Positions 6,854 to 16,720 of a stretch of DNA of 64,000 bases are shown here, one piece after another; the first letter of the stretch is position 1, and each line of letters starts with the position of its first letter. The stretch spans positions 1 to 64,000 of the forward strand of contig NZ_JAQYWB010000030.1 in assembly GCF_030145185.1 (NCBI RefSeq), given 5' to 3'. The notes beneath the pieces were generated by a model. The model made no database searches and had not been told where the DNA came from. It saw only the letters and a list, made by a program, of their open reading frames with translations. Source of the stretch: Desulfoluna sp. (lineage in GTDB: Bacteria; Desulfobacterota; Desulfobacteria; Desulfobacterales; Desulfolunaceae). Position numbers and translations under genes: made by a program.

Positions 6854-8383
6854 TTAGAAGAAAATCTCCAGCTTGTGATAGAGGGCGTAGGTGTCTTCTG
6901 TCGCGGTACCACTTCGGTCCTTCCAGTAATCACCCGCTTGAAGATAGGCGGCGACGCCGGAGTAGATGAGGTTGTCCATGATCTTCCAGGAGAAGGTCAG
7001 GTCGTATTCAATGCCGTGGTCGTCATCCACCGTGCCGGGGGTGTCATCGGCCTTGGAGCTGGCGATGAGGGCGCCGAGGGTGAGGGTGTCGTTCCAACAG
7101 GTGTGATCGACACCCGCGTACATCATGCGGTAGCCGTCGAGGCAGGCGGTGTACGTGCTGCCGAAGCCGTCCCCCACGAGGTTCCCGAGCCCGTCGCCCA
7201 GGGTGGTGTTCATGCCGTGCTCGTCACCGGTGAGGATAAAGGCCTTGGCCCAGTCGGCACCAGGAGCGACGTAGGCCATGTTTTCGATATCGCCGGTTTT
7301 AAGATCGGACTTGCCCATGGTGTAGGCGTAGCCGGCCTGAGCTGTGACGGAACCGATGTCGTAGCGGACCTCTGCAAAATAGGAGTAGGACGCAATATCT
7401 CTTGAGGTGTTGTTGGCATCGTATTCAGCTTCACCAAAGATGTAGTCGAGTTCGGTGGTGATGCCCAAGGGGCCAAACTTACCGTCAAAATACGGGGCCA
7501 AGAGGAAAACCTTGGCTTGGGTGGTAACTCCTTGATTCGCCTTTAAATCGAGAACATTGCCATATGCAGGGACAAAAGCGGCTATTGCATTATTTCTTGC
7601 GGTTGTTGCTTTATCCTGGGCTAATTGTGCCACATAAAGTTTAGTGGCATCCGTAGAATAGTAAGTCTGAGTGAGCACATTTGCGCTTCCAGCAGAATCC
7701 AGTGCAGCTGATGCTGCTGACAATGCCGCCGATTTTTCGCTGAAATCAGAGGTCTTAACTCTTTGCTCTGGATCTTGAAAGGTATTGAAGTGGTAGAATG
7801 CAGTAAGAAGCCCTGTGCTGTAATTTGGGGTCTTGTAGGTGGCGCCGATATAATATTTGTTATTGTCTTTATTAGACCCTTCGACCCCTTTGTCAAATTC
7901 ATTAACCTTTTCAGCCACGGCCCCGATGTAGAGTTTGTTGGTGCCGATGGGGATGGGGGTGACGAACTTGATGCGATCGGTGTCTGCTTCATCGTCGGAC
8001 CAGGGGGTGCCCCAGACCACGCCCTGCATACGGCCGACCGAGAGGAGACCCAAGGGGGTGATGATTTCCGCGTAGGCGCGGTCAAAGTCGATGTTGTCGT
8101 CGTCTTCTCCGTAGTCGAAGGCGGAGTCATTGGAGCTGAGAATTTTATCCAGGGCGTCGAAGCGGGTGATGAGCTTGATGGCGTCGGTGATCTGGACTTC
8201 GGTGAGGACACGAAGCCTCATTTCACGGAAGCTGTCTGCCGAATCGCCTTTTTGCAGGGTGGCCTTTTCGTTGTACACTCCTTCAAACTGAAGGCTGCCG
8301 CTCATGTCCAGGTCCAGGGCAAGGGCTGGAGATGCTATCAGCAATGAAAGAACAAGGGGGAGGAAAAGCAGGCATCGTCTCAT
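6854..8383 (-). CDS. outer membrane beta-barrel porin-like protein
   Basis: A 509-residue exported protein. A signal peptide covers residues 1-22, with cleavage after ALA. Many alternating amphipathic strands follow, and the last residue is Phe (LEIFF), the usual signal for outer membrane insertion. It would form a barrel in the outer membrane; the substrate is unknown. AAAGGAG precedes the ATG, and a strong terminator lies 66 bases past the stop. Residues about 208-291 form an Ala-rich, strand-poor insert (SAALSAASAALDSAG and similar) encoded by visibly more AT-rich DNA than the flanks. This looks like a large extracellular loop or a recently acquired segment. I do not recognise a named family. 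Confidence 0.75.
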   Translation of the reverse strand: MRRCLLFLPLVLSLLIASPALALDLDMSGSLQFEGVYNEKATLQKGDSADSFREMRLRVLTEVQITDAIKLITRFDALDKILSSNDSAFDYGEDDDNIDFDRAYAEIITPLGLLSVGRMQGVVWGTPWSDDEADTDRIKFVTPIPIGTNKLYIGAVAEKVNEFDKGVEGSNKDNNKYYIGATYKTPNYSTGLLTAFYHFNTFQDPEQRVKTSDFSEKSAALSAASAALDSAGSANVLTQTYYSTDATKLYVAQLAQDKATTARNNAIAAFVPAYGNVLDLKANQGVTTQAKVFLLAPYFDGKFGPLGITTELDYIFGEAEYDANNTSRDIASYSYFAEVRYDIGSVTAQAGYAYTMGKSDLKTGDIENMAYVAPGADWAKAFILTGDEHGMNTTLGDGLGNLVGDGFGSTYTACLDGYRMMYAGVDHTCWNDTLTLGALIASSKADDTPGTVDDDHGIEYDLTFSWKIMDNLIYSGVAAYLQAGDYWKDRSGTATEDTYALYHKLEIFF

Positions 8384-8706
8384 GTTTCGTCTCCTTTAGA
8401 GTGACATGGGTACCGGTGTGTGACATTCCGTAAGACATATAAACGCTGTTTGGCAGAAAGGATAAAAAAAGATTTGTGTGGAGGTAATCTCTCAAAATGA
8501 CTCAACTGAGGGGGCTGTTAGTATGTGCAAACGATGTTATCTTACCCTGCAAATAAATGTCAAGTTCTATTATGAGTAACAGTGCAGTTATCCCGGATGC
8601 AGAGACAGGGAACGTAAAACAGCCCTAATCAGGAGATTAGAGTTGTTTTTTTTCTTTTAGGCACTACGCTGAAATCTTTTTTTCAGGCAGGAAAGAAGCA
8701 CTTCTC
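8384..8706. other. intergenic region between the porin and SRPBCC genes
   Basis: No gene is supported. It should hold the porin promoter on the minus strand. The only clear element is the hairpin at 8616-8652. Confidence 0.6.
8616..8652. terminator. hairpin with T run, probably bidirectional
   Basis: The stem core CTAATC (8625-8630)/GATTAG (8635-8640) is extended outward by AAAACAGC/GTTGTTTT with one mismatch. A T tract follows on the plus side (8646-8653), and TTTT follows on the minus side. It would serve the minus-strand SRPBCC gene that ends at 8707. Confidence 0.55.
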
Positions 8707-9189
8707 TCAGGTCTGTTTTTGCGCCTGTTTTTTACCCGTGGTGAGAAAATGGTTCAAGGATCGTTCCCACTCTTTCATAAGTCTGTTCCAGTGTTCTGGC
8801 GTGAGCTGCTCGACGAACCGCTTTCCTTCAGGCCCCATGGCCGTATAGGTACAGGAAATGGCGGCCTGTGTCGCCACCCCATTGTCGGTCTCCAGCTGAA
8901 TCTGAAACGTTCCCATGGTGTGATCGGGGACCACCTTCAGCAGCTCCACGAAGTGGTGATCCGGGTCGAGGCGCGTCACCACCCAGATGGCGTCGTGGGG
9001 GGTGGAGGGCGTAATAAAAATGCAGGCCTCTTCAGCCATGCCGGAAGAGGAGATCACCAGGTTCGGATCCCAGCTTGGGCCCCACTCCTGCTCAAGGGCT
9101 GGAGAGAAAAGGGGAAACACCCTTTGGGGTGTGGCGTCAAGGGTCATTGTAAATCGGTGACGGCTGCGTTGGGGAGATTCGATGAGCAT
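8707..9189 (-). CDS. SRPBCC (START-like) domain protein
   Basis: A 160-residue cytoplasmic protein with the polyketide cyclase/START-like ligand-binding pattern: N-terminal RFTMTLDATPQRVFPLFSP, then an E..WGPSWDP segment, strands in the middle, and a C-terminal helix (LTPEHWNRLMKEWERSLNHFL). The ligand is unknown. The frame is open to 9345, but that extension overlaps the end of the transporter gene. The ATG at 9189 has AGGAGT just upstream and fits the domain edge. It lies 91 bases after the transporter stop on the same strand. Confidence 0.7.
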   Translation of the reverse strand: MLIESPQRSRHRFTMTLDATPQRVFPLFSPALEQEWGPSWDPNLVISSSGMAEEACIFITPSTPHDAIWVVTRLDPDHHFVELLKVVPDHTMGTFQIQLETDNGVATQAAISCTYTAMGPEGKRFVEQLTPEHWNRLMKEWERSLNHFLTTGKKQAQKQT

Positions 9190-9280
9190 GTGCCGGTGAC
9201 TCCTGGGGTCTTGAGCGGGCAACCCATTTTTAACGGTGGTTGCGCTAATTCGCGCGTGTGTGGCCGTGTTTTTAAGGGCC

Positions 9281-10171
9281 TCAGGCGGTTTTCTTTTTTG
9301 GGGCCAGGGCCAGATAGATGTTGCCGCTGAAAATGAAAAATGCACCGACCCACCCCATCAGGGTCAGAGAGGGTTCCGCGGCGATCACAGGGCCCAGCAG
9401 CGCGGCAAGAAGAATTCGGGAAGAGGAGATGATGCTTCCCTCGACAGCCGTGACAAATCGAAATCCAAAGGTAATAAATATCTGCCCCATCACACTTAAG
9501 ATGGAGCAGAGGGCGATAAAAAGGAACCCGGGCCCATCGGGCCATTCAATCCTCTTTCCGAAGAGGACGAGAATAATAACACACCCCAGGGTGAACATGA
9601 AGAAAAGGGTGGTCTCGGTGGAATGAACCCGTCTTGAGAGGTTCAAATAGATAATGGCAACGGAGGCGCTGATCCCAGAGCCCAGGCCCCAGAGAGAATT
9701 CAGGTTGAAGCGGGTCAGAAATCCGGTGTGCACCATGTCCGGAGCCAGAATCATCACCACCCCGGCAAAGGCGATGAGGACCACAAAGACGGAGGTATAA
9801 TCTCGCTCATCCTTCAGGGTGAACCAGCTGAAGAGTGCGACAAACAGGGGATAGGTCATGTTGAGTATATTGCCTTCCGCCACGCTGGTGAGATCCACGG
9901 CCTTAAAAAAGCAGTAAACCGCCATGGTGTTGGCCACCGTTCTACCGATAAGGTAATGCCAGTTTACGGGTTTGGGTGGCCGTTTTTTAATGAGCAGAAG
10001 GAGCCCCACCATGAGGAAGCCGAGAAAGAATCGACCGAAAACAAAATTTGCCGAATCCACGGTCACGCCTTGGAGCCTCGCCCAGCGGAGCGTTGCGGTG
10101 GCAAGATAAAAGCAGATGGCCGAGGCAAAAACCGAAGAGAGGCCAAGAAGTTTATTAGAGGGTTGGGTCAT
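9281..10171 (-). CDS. DMT superfamily (EamA) transporter
   Basis: A 296-residue inner membrane protein with about ten hydrophobic segments in two EamA repeats, roughly residues 8-140 and 155-290. The first repeat starts with KLLGLSSVFASAICFYLATA. The family exports or imports small metabolites; the substrate cannot be predicted. A Lys-rich tail (APKKKTA) ends the protein. I see no strong ribosome-binding sequence at the ATG. The start is kept because the first membrane helix begins there. Confidence 0.8.
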   Translation of the reverse strand: MTQPSNKLLGLSSVFASAICFYLATATLRWARLQGVTVDSANFVFGRFFLGFLMVGLLLLIKKRPPKPVNWHYLIGRTVANTMAVYCFFKAVDLTSVAEGNILNMTYPLFVALFSWFTLKDERDYTSVFVVLIAFAGVVMILAPDMVHTGFLTRFNLNSLWGLGSGISASVAIIYLNLSRRVHSTETTLFFMFTLGCVIILVLFGKRIEWPDGPGFLFIALCSILSVMGQIFITFGFRFVTAVEGSIISSSRILLAALLGPVIAAEPSLTLMGWVGAFFIFSGNIYLALAPKKKTA

Positions 10172-10241
10172 ATGGGTTTACCGGTTATGGGTTCGGAATG
10201 GTTTATTATTAATGAGGGCGGAGGCCGGGATGTCTCAGAAC

Positions 10242-10323
10242 CAACGAGTTGCGATGAATGCATCTGCAGCTCTGGTGCCTTGCATATGAGCGCACCCAAC
10301 TCGTAAAATATCCGGGTTAAATA
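10242..10323. repeat. inverted repeat with AAATATCCGGGTTAA motif
   Basis: ACGAGTT at 10242-10248 and AACTCGT at 10298-10304 form an imperfect stem around a 49-base spacer. It is followed by AAAATATCCGGGTTAA. The last motif recurs at both ends of the element at 52030-52171, so it may belong to a second dispersed family. Confidence 0.45.
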
Positions 10324-10458
10324 AGCCTTATTCTACGGGTTGTCAATGGCTATGGACTTTTGAGAGCAAAGCCTGTTTAATAAGCGTGTCCGCTTTCCTC
10401 AAGGGCGCTGTTTCTCAATTTTCACGCTGGAAAATCCTGTTTTTCGGAGAGACTTTTC

Positions 10459-12624
10459 ATGAATAAATTTGCCTTTCATTCCACTGGCTTGGCGATTAAA
10501 GCCATTTATGACATGGCGCGAGCCCGTGTGAACCTTCACGATGAAGAGAATGTCCCTGAAGGCGCCGTCATTTTTGCCGTCAATCACTTTACACGCATTG
10601 AAACCATCTTTTTGCCCCTGCATCTCCAGAAGCTGACGGGGGTTCCGGTGTGGTCTCTGGCAGACGACGCTCTATTCAAAGGCTTTGTGGGAGATTTTAT
10701 CAGTGAGGCCGGGGCGGTCTCCACACGAGATCCCGATCGTGACAAGCTGATGGTCAAGTCCCTGCTGACCGGAGAGGCCAACTGGCTCATTTTTCCGGAA
10801 GGCCGGATGGTGAAGACCAAGAAAATTTTTGAAAACGGTGAGTTTGTCATCGATGCCGAGGAGGGACGACATCGGCCCCATACCGGAGTCGCCACCCTGG
10901 CCCTGCGTACCGAGTTTTATCGGGAGCGCCTTCGGATGATGCAAAAGAAGCAGCCGAAGGAGTATCTTCGCCTGCTGGAGCTCTTCGGTATTGAAGAGGA
11001 CGAGCTGCGCCTGGATCAAACGACGTCCATCGTCCCGGTCAATATCACCTACTATCCCTTACGAGCCCGTGAGTCGATTATCAGCCGAATTACCGGGTCT
11101 CTCATCGAAAATCCCTCCACACGCACCCTTGAAGAGTTGATGACCGAAGGGAGCATGCTGCTGGACGGTGTGGATGTGGACGTGCGGTTTGGAAAACCCC
11201 TCAAGGTACGGCCCTACCTTAAAAACCCAGTGGTGGCCTGGGATATAGCGTCCAGCGATCCCATCGGGTTTGATGACCCCATCAATTCCCGGGAGGTACT
11301 CCGAGAGGCCTCGCGGACCCTGATGCAGGCTTACATGACGGCCATCTACAGCATGACGACGGTCAATCATGACCATATTTTTTCATTATTGATCATGCAT
11401 CATGAAAGCGATTATATCGACCCGATGGACCTGAAGACCCGGGCTTTTGTGGTGAGTGACTGGCTGCGGAAGCAGATCGGCATTCATTTTCATACGAGCC
11501 TTGAAGATTCCCAGAGTCACCTCCTCACCGATGATCGGTATGAGAAGTTTTCCAACATCATAGAGGTGGCGGAATTAAAAGGGGTGATTCGACGTGATGA
11601 AGAGGGCCGGATTGTTCGAACCCCAGAGCTGCTGAGTCATGAAGGCGCCTTCCATACCCTGCGTATTCAAAATCCCTTGATGGTGATGGCCAACGAGGTG
11701 GAACCCCTGACGGCTCTGATCGACTTTATGAACCTCGTCGCCCGGGAACCTGCTGTCCATATTCAGCGGCGGATATTCGGGCTGCTGATGGAAAAGGGAA
11801 TCAATGATTTCAAAAGAGACTACGAGGCCCATTTCATCGAAGGGGAGAGCAAGCCTTCGGAGATCGGAAGCCCTTGCCTGCTTAAGGGCGATGAACAGCG
11901 AATCGGGGTGCTGCTGATTCATGGGTACATGGCGGCACCGGCAGAGGTGAGGGGACTCGCCGATGAATTGCAGCGTCAGGGGTATTGGGTCTATATCCCA
12001 CGGCTTCAGGGGCACGGAACGGCCCCTGAAGATTTAGCGGAGCGGCGATATCTGGACTGGGTGGTCTCTGTGGAGGAGGGGTATGCGCTTTTGGCCAACA
12101 TGTGCGACGCCCTCTTTGTGGGAGGCTTTTCCATGGGTGCCGGCCTGGCCCTGGACCTGATCACTCGGACAGCGGGTGCCGCAAAGGTGAGGGGCGTTTT
12201 TGCTGTGGCCCCGCCCATGAAACTTCAAGATTACTCCAGCCGGTTTGTTCCGGCGGTGGATACCTGGAACGCGATTATGAAACGGCTGCGATTCGACAGG
12301 GTGAGAAAAGAATTTATTGAAAATCATCCGGAGAATCCCCATATCAACTATTCTCGAAATCCTGTCTCCGGTATTCGTGAGATTGATCGGTTGATGGATC
12401 AGCTGGCCCCCAAGCTGGGGGTGATCACTATCCCGGCCCTGATTGTGCAATCGGCCCTTGATCCTGTGGTGAACCCGAAGGGGAGTCGGAAAATTTTTGA
12501 CCGGATTGCCTCGGAGGACAAGGAGTACCGTCTTTTTAATTTTTCCCGGCACGGGATTCTTCTCCATGAAGGCTGTGAGAAAGTGTATCGGGCAGTTGTC
12601 GAATTCCTTGACGATCACCGTTGA
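10459..12624 (+). CDS. fused 1-acylglycerol-phosphate acyltransferase-like / alpha-beta hydrolase protein
   Basis: A 721-residue two-domain protein. Residues about 20-250 are a PlsC-type acyltransferase: NHFTRIE at 42-48 is a variant of the NHx4D motif with Glu in place of Asp, and FPEGRM lies at 112-117. A middle region of about 200 residues is unassigned. Residues about 480-721 are an alpha/beta hydrolase of the lipase/S33 type: HG oxyanion region (LLIHGYMA), nucleophile Ser558 in GFSMG, and likely Asp668 (ALDP) and His698 (SRHG) completing the triad. An enzyme that both attaches and removes acyl chains, for example in lipid remodelling, is plausible but is only inference. GGAGA precedes the ATG. 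The gene is monocistronic in appearance. Confidence 0.8.
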   Translation: MNKFAFHSTGLAIKAIYDMARARVNLHDEENVPEGAVIFAVNHFTRIETIFLPLHLQKLTGVPVWSLADDALFKGFVGDFISEAGAVSTRDPDRDKLMVKSLLTGEANWLIFPEGRMVKTKKIFENGEFVIDAEEGRHRPHTGVATLALRTEFYRERLRMMQKKQPKEYLRLLELFGIEEDELRLDQTTSIVPVNITYYPLRARESIISRITGSLIENPSTRTLEELMTEGSMLLDGVDVDVRFGKPLKVRPYLKNPVVAWDIASSDPIGFDDPINSREVLREASRTLMQAYMTAIYSMTTVNHDHIFSLLIMHHESDYIDPMDLKTRAFVVSDWLRKQIGIHFHTSLEDSQSHLLTDDRYEKFSNIIEVAELKGVIRRDEEGRIVRTPELLSHEGAFHTLRIQNPLMVMANEVEPLTALIDFMNLVAREPAVHIQRRIFGLLMEKGINDFKRDYEAHFIEGESKPSEIGSPCLLKGDEQRIGVLLIHGYMAAPAEVRGLADELQRQGYWVYIPRLQGHGTAPEDLAERRYLDWVVSVEEGYALLANMCDALFVGGFSMGAGLALDLITRTAGAAKVRGVFAVAPPMKLQDYSSRFVPAVDTWNAIMKRLRFDRVRKEFIENHPENPHINYSRNPVSGIREIDRLMDQLAPKLGVITIPALIVQSALDPVVNPKGSRKIFDRIASEDKEYRLFNFSRHGILLHEGCEKVYRAVVEFLDDHR

Positions 12625-12797
12625 ATCCTTTTGTGTTGGTGCCGCTGTTGTGGTAAAAATATCGATTTTGTACTGATATTGATGCCGCTGAATCGTTATG
12701 CCCTATGAATAAGGGGGATTCATTGCTGCTGTTTTTTATACATATGACGACTTCATCACACAGCAGATGCGTGTGAACCTACAGGGAGCTTTCACCT

Positions 12798-14474
12798 ATG
12801 AGCGAAACTGAAAATAAACCAGTTGATTTTATTCGAAATATCATCAGTGAAGACCTGGCTTCCGGTAAGCACACCCACGTGGTTACCCGTTTTCCCCCCG
12901 AGCCCAACGGCTATCTTCATATCGGGCATGCCAAGTCTCTTTGTCTCAACTTTGGTATCTCCGAGGAGTATGCAGGGGCCGTCTGCAATTTGCGTTTTGA
13001 CGACACCAACCCGGAAAAAGAGGATGTGGAATACATCGACGCCATCAAGGCAGATGTTTCGTGGCTGGGATTTGCCTGGAACGGCGACCCCCACTATGCT
13101 TCCGATTATTTTGAGTCTCTGTATGCGTATGCCGTGGACTTGGTGCAGATGGGCAAGGCCTATGTGGACAGCCTTTCAGCCCAGGAGATCCGCGAGCATC
13201 GCGGGACGCTGACCGAGCCCGGGAAAAACAGTCCCTACCGAGACCGCAGCGCTGAAGAAAACCTGGCACTCCTTGAAGGCATGAAAAAAGGCGATTTCGA
13301 CGAGGGCACCCACATCCTCCGAGCCAAGATCGATATGGCCTCCCCCAACATGAACTTGCGTGATCCGGCTATTTATCGCATCCGCAAGGCCGATCACCAC
13401 CGTACAGGCGATGCATGGTGCATCTACCCCATGTATGATTTTACCCATTGCCTCTCAGATGCCATGGAAGGGATCACTCACTCTCTTTGTACTTTGGAGT
13501 TTGCAGACCATCGCCCCTTGTACGATTGGGTGCTGGAAACCCTGAAGACGCCCTGCCATCCCCAGCAGATTGAATTTTCCCGACTCAACCTCAGCTACAC
13601 CGTCTTGAGCAAACGTAAATTGCTTCAACTTGTTGAGCAGGGGTATGTGAGTGGGTGGAACGATCCCCGTATGCCGACCATCAGTGGGATCCGCCGGCGG
13701 GGATACACCCCTGAGGCTTTGCGCACTTTTTGCCGTCGCATCGGGATCTCTAAAAAAGAGACCCGTATCGATTACACCATCCTTGAAGACTGCGTTCGTA
13801 ACGACCTGAATGAAAAGGCACCCCGCGTCATGGGGGTTCTCGATCCCCTTAAGGTGACCGTTACCAACTATCCTGAGTCGCTGGTGGAAGAGGTGGACGT
13901 GATGAATCACCCCCAGAAGCCCGAAATGGGAACCCGCAAGGTGCCTTTTTCCCGAGAGCTTTACATTGAGAAAAGCGATTTCATGGAAGAGCCGCCCAAG
14001 AAATTTTTCCGTCTCGGTCCCGGCCGTGAGGTGCGTCTTCGCAGTGCCTATTACATCACCTGTACCGAGGTGGTGAAAAACGAGGCTGGTGAGGTGGTGG
14101 AACTGCTTTGCACCTACGATCCTGAGTCCAGAGGGGGCTCCACCCCTGACGAACGCAAGGTGAAGGGCACCCTGCACTGGGTGTCTGCCCGCCATGCCGT
14201 CAGCGCAGAGGTGCGTGTCTACGATCGTCTTTTTAACGTGGAAAACCCCGAAAAAGAGGGCGACTCCTTTCTCGACAACCTCAACCCGAACTCATTGACT
14301 GTTCTGAGCGACTGCAAGATCGAGCCGGGGGTGGTGCAGAGCGAAAAGGGTGCCTTCTTTCAGTTTGAGCGCACCGGCTACTTCAACCTCGACCCCGTGG
14401 ACAGCACCCCGGATAAGCCGGTTTTCAACCGCACCGCGACCCTGCGTGATGCCTGGGCCAAGATGAACAAATAG
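12798..14474 (+). CDS. glnS: glutaminyl-tRNA synthetase
   Basis: A 558-residue class I synthetase that charges tRNA-Gln. The N-terminal signature [17 protein letters not shown] carries HIGH at 41-44, and the KMSKS equivalent is VLSKRKL at 269-275. The C-terminal anticodon-binding beta-barrels follow. The length matches bacterial GlnRS. AGGGAGCTTTC precedes the ATG. ispF follows after 22 bases and is probably co-transcribed. A GlnRS means that tRNA-Gln need not be made only by transamidation in this organism. Confidence 0.95.
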   Translation: MSETENKPVDFIRNIISEDLASGKHTHVVTRFPPEPNGYLHIGHAKSLCLNFGISEEYAGAVCNLRFDDTNPEKEDVEYIDAIKADVSWLGFAWNGDPHYASDYFESLYAYAVDLVQMGKAYVDSLSAQEIREHRGTLTEPGKNSPYRDRSAEENLALLEGMKKGDFDEGTHILRAKIDMASPNMNLRDPAIYRIRKADHHRTGDAWCIYPMYDFTHCLSDAMEGITHSLCTLEFADHRPLYDWVLETLKTPCHPQQIEFSRLNLSYTVLSKRKLLQLVEQGYVSGWNDPRMPTISGIRRRGYTPEALRTFCRRIGISKKETRIDYTILEDCVRNDLNEKAPRVMGVLDPLKVTVTNYPESLVEEVDVMNHPQKPEMGTRKVPFSRELYIEKSDFMEEPPKKFFRLGPGREVRLRSAYYITCTEVVKNEAGEVVELLCTYDPESRGGSTPDERKVKGTLHWVSARHAVSAEVRVYDRLFNVENPEKEGDSFLDNLNPNSLTVLSDCKIEPGVVQSEKGAFFQFERTGYFNLDPVDSTPDKPVFNRTATLRDAWAKMNK

Positions 14475-14496
14475 AAAAGAGCCTCCAAGGAAAAAA

Positions 14497-14979
14497 ATGA
14501 GAATTGGAAAAGGGTACGATGTCCACCGTCTGGTGGAAGGGCGGGAGCTGATTCTGGGTGGTGTCAAGGTGCCATATGAAAAGGGGCTTCTCGGGCATTC
14601 CGATGCCGATGTGCTTTTGCATGCGATGTGTGACGCACTTTTGGGCGCGGCCGGGCTCGGGGATATCGGGGAACATTTCCCTGACAGCGATCCCCAATTT
14701 AAGGGGATCAGCAGCCTGCTGCTGCTGGCCCATTGTGTGGCGCTGCTTGGGCGCAAGGGGTATGAGGTGGTCAACGTGGATGCCACCCTCCTTGCAGAAA
14801 AACCAAAGATTTCGCCCTATAAGTCGGCCATGCGGGACAATATTGCGGAGGTGCTGTGTCTGGACCTTGAGGATGTCAATATAAAGGCCACCACCACTGA
14901 GGGGTTGGGTCCCGTGGGCCGTGAAGAGGGGATGGCCGCCCTGTGTGTGGCCCTTATTAAACGGGTTGATCACGGGTAA
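14497..14979 (+). CDS. ispF: 2-C-methyl-D-erythritol 2,4-cyclodiphosphate synthase
   Basis: A 160-residue enzyme of the MEP isoprenoid pathway that cyclises the CDP-methylerythritol phosphate intermediate. Metal ligands are visible as D8 and H10 (GYDVH) and H42 (DVLLHA), and the [11 protein letters not shown] motif starts at residue 33. The TTEGLG motif is near the C-terminus. It is a full-length, single-domain IspF with no fused IspD. It lies directly after glnS; dxs and the prenyl synthase of the same pathway are at 56.8-59.6 kb. Confidence 0.95.
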   Translation: MRIGKGYDVHRLVEGRELILGGVKVPYEKGLLGHSDADVLLHAMCDALLGAAGLGDIGEHFPDSDPQFKGISSLLLLAHCVALLGRKGYEVVNVDATLLAEKPKISPYKSAMRDNIAEVLCLDLEDVNIKATTTEGLGPVGREEGMAALCVALIKRVDHG

Positions 14980-15153
14980 CGCCTTGACAGAGGCGTGAAT
15001 CGTGATGATTATTTGTATGATTTTTATGGCGCAGTCCCGCGAGTAGATGGCTGCAACAGGTAGAGCGTATTCCCTGAGACCTTATTTTATAAATTGAGGT
15101 GTCACGCAGCGTGCCTGAATGATAACGACAGAGAACAATACGGTGAACTGAGC

Positions 15154-16596
15154 ATGGCGCTTCGCATTTACAACACATTGTCCGGACAGAAAGAAGAGTT
15201 TCAACCCATCGAAGAGGGCGAGGTCAAGATGTACGTCTGTGGCCCCACAGTCTACGACTCCAGCCACATCGGCCATGCCAGGTCTGTCATCTTCTTCGAC
15301 GTGGTTTACCGTTACCTCAAGGGCCTGGGCCTGGATGTGACCTACGTCCGAAACTTCACTGACATCGATGACAAAATCATCAACCGTGCCGAGCAGCTTG
15401 GAATTACGGCCAAAGCGGTGGCAGATAAATATATTGATGAATTTCACCGGGACATGGATGCTCTCCATGTCAACCGGCCGGACCTTGCCCCCAAGGCCAC
15501 GGAACATATTGACGATATAGTCGCCTTGATCGAACGACTGATCGACAAGGGCAAAGCGTATCCGGTGGAGGGCGATGTCTATTTCCGCGTGAACTCCTTT
15601 GAGGGGTATGGAAAACTTTCCGGCCGCAAGCTGGAAGACATGGAAGCCGGGGCTCGTATCGATGTAGACGACCGCAAAGAGAATCCCTTCGATTTTGCCC
15701 TCTGGAAAACGCAGAAACCCGGTGAACCAGCCTGGAAAAGCCCTTGGGGTATGGGCCGTCCCGGATGGCACATCGAATGCTCGGCCATGAGCTCACGGCT
15801 TCTGGGGGAAACCATTGATATCCACGGCGGCGGAAAAGATCTGATTTTCCCCCACCATGAAAATGAAATCGCCCAGTCGGAAGCCGCCTATGAGGTTCCC
15901 TTTGTCAAGTACTGGATGCACAACGGCTTTGTAAATATCAACGCCGAGAAGATGTCCAAGTCCCTGGGCAACACCACGATGATCAAGGATGTTCTCAAGA
16001 CGTATCACCCGGAAGCGGCCCGTCTTTTTCTTTTGTCCAACCATTATCGCAGCCCCATTGATTACAACGAACAGGCCATGAAGGAAGCGGCGGGCAACCT
16101 GGACAAACTCTATACGCTGATGCGCCGTGTTTCCGATGAATTCGGAAACCTCAGTATCCTGAGGCTCCAATCGTTTAACAACAAGTTTGGGCATCTTTTT
16201 CGAGAATTCTGCGCCGGGATGGAAGATGATTTTAACTCAGCACGGGGGACGGCGGCGTTGTTTGAAGCCTTGCGTGCCACCAACCGTGCCATCGATGAGA
16301 TGACCGATGAGAGCGCCTTCGAGTCAAAGATCGAAATTGATGGCCTGATGGTGGATCTTTTCAAGATGGCCCATATCCTGGGTATTCTAAACGAGAACCC
16401 CTACGAATACTTCGATGCCAAGAAGGAGAAAGCGGGGGTGGATGAAACCCGTGTAGAGGCTCTCATTCAGGAACGAAAAGAGGCGCGTCAGGACAAAAAT
16501 TTTCAGCGAGCCGATGACATTCGTGGCGAACTCACCGCCATGGGGGTCGCCATCGAAGACGGTGCCGGCGGAACCACATGGAAGATGATGGAGTAG
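15154..16596 (+). CDS. cysS: cysteinyl-tRNA synthetase
   Basis: A 480-residue class I synthetase. It has zinc ligand C29 in the YVCGPTVYD motif, HIGH at 38-41, and KMSKS at 266-270. The C-terminal helical anticodon-binding region ends with an IRxEL motif ([16 protein letters not shown]). The open frame extends upstream to 15094. The ATG at 15154 gives the standard [11 protein letters not shown] start, with only a weak GGTGA upstream. The gene ends at a strong intrinsic terminator. Confidence 0.95.
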   Translation: MALRIYNTLSGQKEEFQPIEEGEVKMYVCGPTVYDSSHIGHARSVIFFDVVYRYLKGLGLDVTYVRNFTDIDDKIINRAEQLGITAKAVADKYIDEFHRDMDALHVNRPDLAPKATEHIDDIVALIERLIDKGKAYPVEGDVYFRVNSFEGYGKLSGRKLEDMEAGARIDVDDRKENPFDFALWKTQKPGEPAWKSPWGMGRPGWHIECSAMSSRLLGETIDIHGGGKDLIFPHHENEIAQSEAAYEVPFVKYWMHNGFVNINAEKMSKSLGNTTMIKDVLKTYHPEAARLFLLSNHYRSPIDYNEQAMKEAAGNLDKLYTLMRRVSDEFGNLSILRLQSFNNKFGHLFREFCAGMEDDFNSARGTAALFEALRATNRAIDEMTDESAFESKIEIDGLMVDLFKMAHILGILNENPYEYFDAKKEKAGVDETRVEALIQERKEARQDKNFQRADDIRGELTAMGVAIEDGAGGTTWKMME

Positions 16597-16637
16597 GCTT
16601 AGGCCCTTCATCCCTTCCGGGACCATGACAAGTCAAA

Positions 16638-16669
16638 GGCGACCCGGCCTACCGGGTCGCCTTTTTTTT
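16638..16669 (+). terminator. intrinsic terminator after cysS
   Basis: A perfect 10-bp stem, GGCGACCCGG/CCGGGTCGCC (16638-16647 and 16652-16661), has loop CCTA and is followed by T8. Confidence 0.95.
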
Positions 16670-16720
16670 AAGGCCTTGCGATCTCCAGTGCAGGGAGGAC
16701 TTTGGGAAACTCAGGTTTTT

